In this document: in pieces, positions 59,616-64,000 of the stretch
Layout: every line of letters starts with the position of its first letter
Position numbering within the stretch: the first letter of the stretch is position 1
NCBI RefSeq assembly: GCF_000803645.1
Contig: NZ_CP009122.1
Location: 2,766,501-2,830,500 of the forward strand
Source: Sphingopyxis fribergensis
Lineage (GTDB): Bacteria > Pseudomonadota > Alphaproteobacteria > Sphingomonadales > Sphingomonadaceae
DNA length: 64,000 nt
Reading direction: 5' to 3'
The notes under the pieces: generated by a model
Databases searched by the model: none
What the model was told of the DNA's origin: nothing
The model's input: the letters and a program-made list of their open reading frames with translations, nothing else
Made by a program: the position numbers and the translations under genes

Positions 59616-60677
59616 TCAGTTCGCCACCGCGGCCTCCAGCCGCGCAAGATAGATCGACGGAGGCAGGCTCCGTTCGGACGCACCGATCGCTTCCCGCCGC
59701 AAGGAAGGTCGGTCTTTTAGCGCCGCGAAATATCTGGCGACGTTCCGATGATCGTCCCACAGCGATCCAAGACCGAGATAGGCGAGCCTGACGAGGTTCA
59801 CGCCCCAGAAAATGTCGGCGAGTGTGACGTCGCCCCCATTTGCATAAGGAAGTGAACCGGCAGCGACATCGGCATCAAGATGGTGCAGAAGGTCCGCGGC
59901 TCGGCCGCGCGTGGCGCGCTGGAAATCGGGATCGCGCGACACGGCTTTGCCCCCCGTCTCCTTGGCGATCTTCGCGCGATAGGCTCTGACCAGATCGGCA
60001 TCGTCGGCGTTCTCGGCGATCATTTTTTCAAGCACCATGACTTTGAGGTCATAGACCGTCCCCATCATGTCCTTCATCTCGTCGGGGCGCAGGTCGGTAT
60101 CGGGATGGAATCCATAAAGAAGCGCACCATTCGGAATCTTGTCGACGATCGACATCTGCCGCAGCACTTCGGTCAGTGCTGCGGTTCCCGTTGGCAAGAG
60201 GTTGCCGGCGGCACCCTGCACTTCTGAAAGATACAAGCAGATGCGCTTGGAATCTGCGATCACGAGGCCCGCCTCATAGTCGATCAGGAGAGGCACGACG
60301 CAAGGATCGAAGCCTTCCGACGCGACGGAGGTTACGCCGCTATAACCGCTCACCAATTTCCCGCCGGCGTCGCCGGCGCCCAGCATTCTCAGGCGCACAT
60401 AGGACGGGTCGTAATGTTCGGCCGGAATCAGGCGCGAGCCGTCCATATGCGAGAGGATGAGCATGTCGTTCGAACGATAGGAAAGGCCGGTCTCGAACAG
60501 GACGGCACGGACTTTTTGCGAGCAAAGCGAACTCGCGGCGTGGAAGAGCTCGAACCGGGGCTGGCGATCGTCGCCGACAAGCGTGATCCGTTCGGGATCC
60601 ACGATATTCGATCGCGCTGCCGCCACCATGTCAGCCAGCAGGAATTCGTTTTCCACCGTTGTCTCCACTTCCATCAT
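59616..60677 (-). CDS. LinD/PcpC-like glutathione-dependent (chloro)hydroquinone reductive dechlorinase homologue
   Basis: About 353 residues (LinD is about 346). The thioredoxin-fold start FELFHAASSLCSQKVRAVLF holds Ser and Cys in the S-x-C arrangement of PcpC Ser11/Cys13. It continues SNDMLILS, YVRLRMLG, SEGFDPCVVPLLIDYEAG and IADSKRICLYL, block for block like LinD (2,5-dichlorohydroquinone reductive dechlorinase of lindane degraders) as I recall it. The helical domain has DVTLADIFWGVNLVRLAYLG. The reaction would be GSH-dependent removal of halide from a hydroquinone, though a GSH-dependent isomerase or lyase is possible. The start is uncertain: ATG 60677/60674, or GTG 60764. Confidence 0.83.
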   Translation of the reverse strand: MMEVETTVENEFLLADMVAAARSNIVDPERITLVGDDRQPRFELFHAASSLCSQKVRAVLFETGLSYRSNDMLILSHMDGSRLIPAEHYDPSYVRLRMLGAGDAGGKLVSGYSGVTSVASEGFDPCVVPLLIDYEAGLVIADSKRICLYLSEVQGAAGNLLPTGTAALTEVLRQMSIVDKIPNGALLYGFHPDTDLRPDEMKDMMGTVYDLKVMVLEKMIAENADDADLVRAYRAKIAKETGGKAVSRDPDFQRATRGRAADLLHHLDADVAAGSLPYANGGDVTLADIFWGVNLVRLAYLGLGSLWDDHRNVARYFAALKDRPSLRREAIGASERSLPPSIYLARLEAAVAN

Positions 60678-60947
60678 CTGACGGACACAAGCCGGATCGC
60701 CGGACCGAAACTCGTCTTCAACGCTGCCGATCGCAGGATATGTTCGCCAGTTCCCGGCGACCACGTCAGCGATATGGATGCCCGTCCCGCTTGAATAGAC
60801 GCAACTATTCGGACGCTAGGTTCGAAACCCTTGGACGACGCGACAGCGACGCATTCGGACGCGGCGCGATCGATGGACGCCTTCGCCCCGTTGCAAACGC
60901 GTGGCGCACCGCCCCACCCGCTCCTTTCGTCCATGTGACACCGCGAG

Positions 60948-60977
60948 GACCGGACCGGCGCCAATGCCGGTCCGGTC
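60948..60977 (-). terminator. Terminator-like hairpin after the third TonB receptor
   Basis: GACCGGACCGGC pairs perfectly over 12 bp with GCCGGTCCGGTC around GCCAAT, just past the receptor stop (60983) in the minus direction. No T-run follows, so partial read-through into the GST genes is possible. Confidence 0.5.
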
Positions 60978-60982
60978 ACACG

Positions 60983-63310
60983 TCAAAATCGGACGCGGGC
61001 CGACAATGTGATCGTCCTGAGCGCGTTCGGGCTCGCAACATGCGCTCCATAATATATCGAGAAGCGCGCGTCGGGCGGCGGGCTGGCGAAATCTTCCGAA
61101 ACCGCATTGGTGATATTCTTGGCAACGAGATCAATGCCCCACCGCTCGTCGGAAGACTCGATCCCGATGGACGCGTCATATGTCGTCAGCGCCTTGGAAA
61201 ACTGCTGCTCCTGCCGGGTATTATACATGGAGTTGCGATGCCGTACGCTGCCGCCCAGCCGCAAATTGACGTCCGAGTTTATCGGAATATCGAAATCGAT
61301 CCCGGCATTGTATATCAGTTTCGGCGCCTGGGTCCGCCGATAGCGCGCAAATATGGGGTTGCCGTCGGCATCGACCGCGGGGTTCCCCGCCGCATCGAAT
61401 GGCTGGATCACGGCCGTCGCATCAGCATAGGTCGCGCCGGCGTTGAATTGGATATGCGGCGTCAACTGGAAAGCCGTATCCATCTCGAAGCCTTTGCTCC
61501 TCGATGGACCGTTAAAGGTTAGGAACCCTAGGGGGCCACCGGTGAACACCGTGTCCTGAAAATTCTTTATCTTTGTCAGGAAGGCCGTCAGATTCAGGCG
61601 CAGGCGCCGATCGAGGAGCGTTGTCTTGAAGCCGGCTTCGTAGCTCGTCGTGAATTCGTCCTTGATGGCCGCGCCGGACGCGACGAGAGCGGCTGGGACC
61701 TTCCCGCCGACCAGGACGCTGGGATCGGCCACCACGCTGATCGTGTTGGTTTCGACGAAACCGCCCGATTTGCTGCCATGCCCGTAAGATATATAGGCCA
61801 TGACATTCTGGTCGATGTCATATTGCAGACTGACATTGCCGTCGAAAAAATCGGAGTTATGGTTGAGGGCCGTGGGATCGAACGGCGGATTGACGATGGT
61901 GTTCCATGCCGTCAGCGGCCCGAAATTCGTGCGACCGAACACGACGTCCTTCGCCTCGCGCGTGTAACGGAGTCCGCCGGCCAAGCGCAACGTGTCCAAT
62001 ATGTGCCATGTGCCCGAGGCGAATGCTGAATAGGTCTTGGAGTCCTGAACGAAGTTGTTGGTGAAGGGGCCGTTGAAGAACTGTCCTGGAGGGACCGGAA
62101 AACCGCTTCCCGGCGGCGGCAGGCCGGGAACTGCCCAAAGCTGATCCTCCTGCGAATTCCAGTGGCTGTCGAGATAGTAAAGGCCCGCCATATATTCGAG
62201 CGCGTCGCCGGTGGGCGATTGGATACGCAGTTCCTGAGAAAGCTGCGAATATTTCTCGTTACGCACAAAGTTGATCGCGTCGTCCTTGTTAAAATCGAGA
62301 TCGTCAAGATTGTAGAGATTGTAGGCGACGTAGGATGTCTGCGAAACGAGCGTATGGTCGCCTAATTCGAGTTCGGCTTTCAGGCTTGCAATGTGCGACC
62401 TGGTCCGATGGTAGGCATCGCCGTTCTTCGTCATGCTGGTATAATGGAGTAAGGGCCCGCGGAGCGTCCCCGGTCCATATTCCGGGGGGATATTGCCGAC
62501 GAGATGATAGCTGGCGCCGATCTGGATATTATTCGAATATTGGTAGGATCCCGTCAGCTTGAGCGTGTTCGTGACCTCGGCCCGCAACGTCGCGCGCAGT
62601 CCGAAGTCCTTGTGCTGCGGGCCCTGATGACCATTGATGGCGTTCCGAACCCATCCGTCTAGATCATTATAATGAGCCGCCACACGAACGCCGACATTAT
62701 CGTTGAGCGGCACATTCGCGACCCCGTCGAACGTATATCCGCCCCGTTCCAGTTCGTATGCCGCACGCGCTTCGAAACCGAGATCCTGGGTTGGCTGGCG
62801 CGACACGATGCTGATCGCGCCGATGCTCGCATTCTTTCCCAGCAGCGTCGATTGCGTACCCTTTATGAACTCGATGCGATCGGTATCGAAAAAGGACGTC
62901 GAGTAGAGCCGCCCCTTTCCGAGAAAGACACCGTCGGTGAAGACCGCGACAGATTGCTCGAACGCTTGCGGCCTGGCTGACGATCCAAGTCCGCGAATTG
63001 TCAGCGCCAAACCGTCATCGGGAGCTCGCGAGAAGACCATGCCGGGGACAAGGTCGGCAACCTGGAAGAGATCCTTGATGCCCTCTTGCGCTATCTGGTC
63101 CCCTCCGACCGCGAGCACGGTAACCGGGATATCCTGGATCGACTCACTGCGTTTTTGCGCTGTCACGACGATATCGGTTAGGCCCGATGTCTCGGTCTCA
63201 GCGATATTCGCGATCGGTGCTTGCGGCGCGACGTCCTGCGCGGCCGCGGCATTACAAATTCCGAGAGTCCCCAGTGCAGTGGTCCAATACAGCCAACGTC
63301 CGTTTTGCAT
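60983..63310 (-). CDS. TonB-dependent outer-membrane receptor
   Basis: A 775-residue receptor: signal peptide (about 1-25, ending AAAAQ), TonB box (TDIVVTAQKR, about 45), plug (about 55-165, with DRIEFIKGTQSTLLGKNAS), barrel and terminal ITLSARVRF. ATG at 63310 with AAGGGGGTGAAG upstream. It is oriented towards the GST genes and may be cotranscribed with them, suggesting import of the aromatic substrate they handle. The region before it is unusually AT-rich and probably holds its promoter. Type and length fit sphingomonad receptors associated with aromatic uptake; the ligand is unknown. Confidence 0.92.
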   Translation of the reverse strand: MQNGRWLYWTTALGTLGICNAAAAQDVAPQAPIANIAETETSGLTDIVVTAQKRSESIQDIPVTVLAVGGDQIAQEGIKDLFQVADLVPGMVFSRAPDDGLALTIRGLGSSARPQAFEQSVAVFTDGVFLGKGRLYSTSFFDTDRIEFIKGTQSTLLGKNASIGAISIVSRQPTQDLGFEARAAYELERGGYTFDGVANVPLNDNVGVRVAAHYNDLDGWVRNAINGHQGPQHKDFGLRATLRAEVTNTLKLTGSYQYSNNIQIGASYHLVGNIPPEYGPGTLRGPLLHYTSMTKNGDAYHRTRSHIASLKAELELGDHTLVSQTSYVAYNLYNLDDLDFNKDDAINFVRNEKYSQLSQELRIQSPTGDALEYMAGLYYLDSHWNSQEDQLWAVPGLPPPGSGFPVPPGQFFNGPFTNNFVQDSKTYSAFASGTWHILDTLRLAGGLRYTREAKDVVFGRTNFGPLTAWNTIVNPPFDPTALNHNSDFFDGNVSLQYDIDQNVMAYISYGHGSKSGGFVETNTISVVADPSVLVGGKVPAALVASGAAIKDEFTTSYEAGFKTTLLDRRLRLNLTAFLTKIKNFQDTVFTGGPLGFLTFNGPSRSKGFEMDTAFQLTPHIQFNAGATYADATAVIQPFDAAGNPAVDADGNPIFARYRRTQAPKLIYNAGIDFDIPINSDVNLRLGGSVRHRNSMYNTRQEQQFSKALTTYDASIGIESSDERWGIDLVAKNITNAVSEDFASPPPDARFSIYYGAHVASPNALRTITLSARVRF

Positions 63311-63903
63311 ATCTTCACCCCCTTGTGAAAGAGCGCAATATATTGCACTCGAAAATAAAAAATGCTCCGCCCGCAAATTTAATATTGTTTTTTATTGCCG
63401 TAATTATTTTCAGAGAATGCTAAATTGTGACCGTAATACATAATAATGCACGGATTATTGCTTCAGATTTTTTCAAATCTGATTTCAATTTATTGAATAT
63501 ACGCGCCTGACGAGCGCCGATTTGGTCACCTTAGTCGGGATGTCGAAAGAGGAAAGACAGCCATTTCGGAACCCATCGTTCACCAATCTAGACGATCGAA
63601 TGCGAACTGAGGGCAGCCGGCCGCCGCTCGTTATAGCTGTACCGGTCGCCAAAAGGACCACAGCGACGCCGCCAGCGAGGCGCTCGCGACCAATGACCCG
63701 GACGTTTTCCGCGCGCGCGTGAAAACAAAAAAGGCGACGCACGACTTGCGGGACGAGGCTTTCTGAAAAGCCCGCAGGTGGATGCAACGTGACCGTATCG
63801 AACGCCCGTTCAGTCGGGCTCATGCCTCGAAGGCGCTATCCAAGTCCGGCGCGCCGTATCGGTCAACCGCGCCGACGCCGTCTGCGACCAGGGATATATC
63901 GGA
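63311..63903. other. AT-rich upstream region and gene-poor stretch
   Basis: Bases 63340-63500 are clearly AT-richer than the rest of the window and include an inverted repeat CAGATTT-TTTC-AAATCTG at 63464-63481. The remainder to 63903 has overlapping frames on both strands without motifs. Probably the promoter region of the receptor plus non-coding sequence. Confidence 0.45.
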
Positions 63904-64000
63904 CTAGCCTATCGCCTTTTCGATCGCAGCCAGCAGACCATCTGGATCCACCGGCTTCGCAAAAAAGGCCACCGCCCCTCCCTTTTCGGCCTGTTCACGG
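63904..64000 (-). CDS. C-terminal end of a response-regulator receiver domain (partial)
   Basis: The minus-strand frame running in from the window edge reads EKGGAVAFFAKPVDPDGLL and AAIEKAIG before TAG. GAVAFFAKP is the beta-5 strand and conserved Lys-Pro of CheY-like receivers, followed by the last helix. Because the protein ends with the receiver, it is either a single-domain regulator or the tail of a hybrid histidine kinase. The phosphorylated Asp lies outside the window. Confidence 0.75.
   Translation of the reverse strand, partial: REQAEKGGAVAFFAKPVDPDGLLAAIEKAIG

Noticed and set aside
63485..63823. A 112-codon minus-strand frame with a hydrophobic middle
   Set aside because: No recognisable motif or ribosome site, competing frames on the other strand; left as non-coding.

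Overview
The window is high-GC alphaproteobacterial DNA, most likely from the Sphingomonadales (Sphingopyxis, Sphingobium or Novosphingobium type). The reasons are three long TonB-dependent receptors with 'IVVTA/IVVTGR' boxes beside catabolic genes, a LOV-HTH photoreceptor close to the Erythrobacter EL222 type, the small DUF6894 and DUF6481 proteins, and lin/pcp-style hydroquinone genes known from sphingomonads. The genus is inferred from recalled family features, not from a search.

Layout. 1-5.1 kb: tail of an SLC45-type sugar transporter, then a TonB receptor translationally coupled to a CehA/McbA-type PHP hydrolase. 5.2-17 kb: ordinary chromosomal and stress genes (tRNA-Thr(CGT), 6-phosphogluconolactonase, SLC13 permease, fasciclin protein, a LOV-HTH regulator divergent from a renalase-like operon, PRC-barrel protein, DUF6481, a second-type IF-1, a cold-shock protein, a lipid kinase). 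Gene remnants lie between them (response-regulator receiver, SDR, crtI). 17-18.3 kb is a patch of broken genes (CPBP protease, LprI-like protein, alpha/beta hydrolase).

18.4-63.3 kb is an aromatic/xenobiotic catabolic region. (a) 18.4-23.4 kb: hydroxyquinol 1,2-dioxygenase, maleylacetate reductase and a TIM-barrel isomerase in one leftward operon with an AraC regulator, plus a divergent LysR. (b) 23.5-32.1 kb: a leftward operon led by a TonB receptor, with SDR, MBL-fold hydrolase, stand-alone E2-like acyltransferase, FAD monooxygenase, SDR, DUF1330 and epoxide hydrolase. (c) 32.4-41.5 kb: paralogous SDR/SnoaL/LysR modules, an OYE reductase and a GST. (d) 41.9-46 kb: VOC protein, a VioB-like ferritin followed in frame by a 4Fe-4S domain without a start codon, a broken MFS/TagA mosaic and an MBL hydrolase. 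(e) 46.4-49.8 kb: pcaR-pcaIJF, the 3-oxoadipate to succinyl-CoA/acetyl-CoA module, with a perfect inverted repeat in the control region. (f) 49.9-63.3 kb: a PcpA/LinE-type ring-cleavage dioxygenase, azoreductase, LysR, nitroreductase, a second maleylacetate reductase overlapping an amidase and a tryptophan-2,3-dioxygenase-like protein, three glutathione-transferase enzymes (one GS-hydroquinone-reductase type, one LinD/PcpC reductive-dechlorinase type) and a third TonB receptor. The window ends in the C-terminus of a response-regulator receiver domain.

Taken together, two ring-cleavage routes (intradiol cleavage of hydroxyquinol; PcpA/LinE-type cleavage of hydroquinones) appear to converge on maleylacetate, which the two reductases would turn into 3-oxoadipate for PcaIJ/PcaF. 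The most novel-looking parts are the LinD-like/GS-HQR/PcpA-like glutathione module combined with a TDO-like/amidase/reductase operon, and the LOV-controlled locus with a 20-bp dyad. At least ten gene remnants are scattered through the window and no intact transposase was seen.
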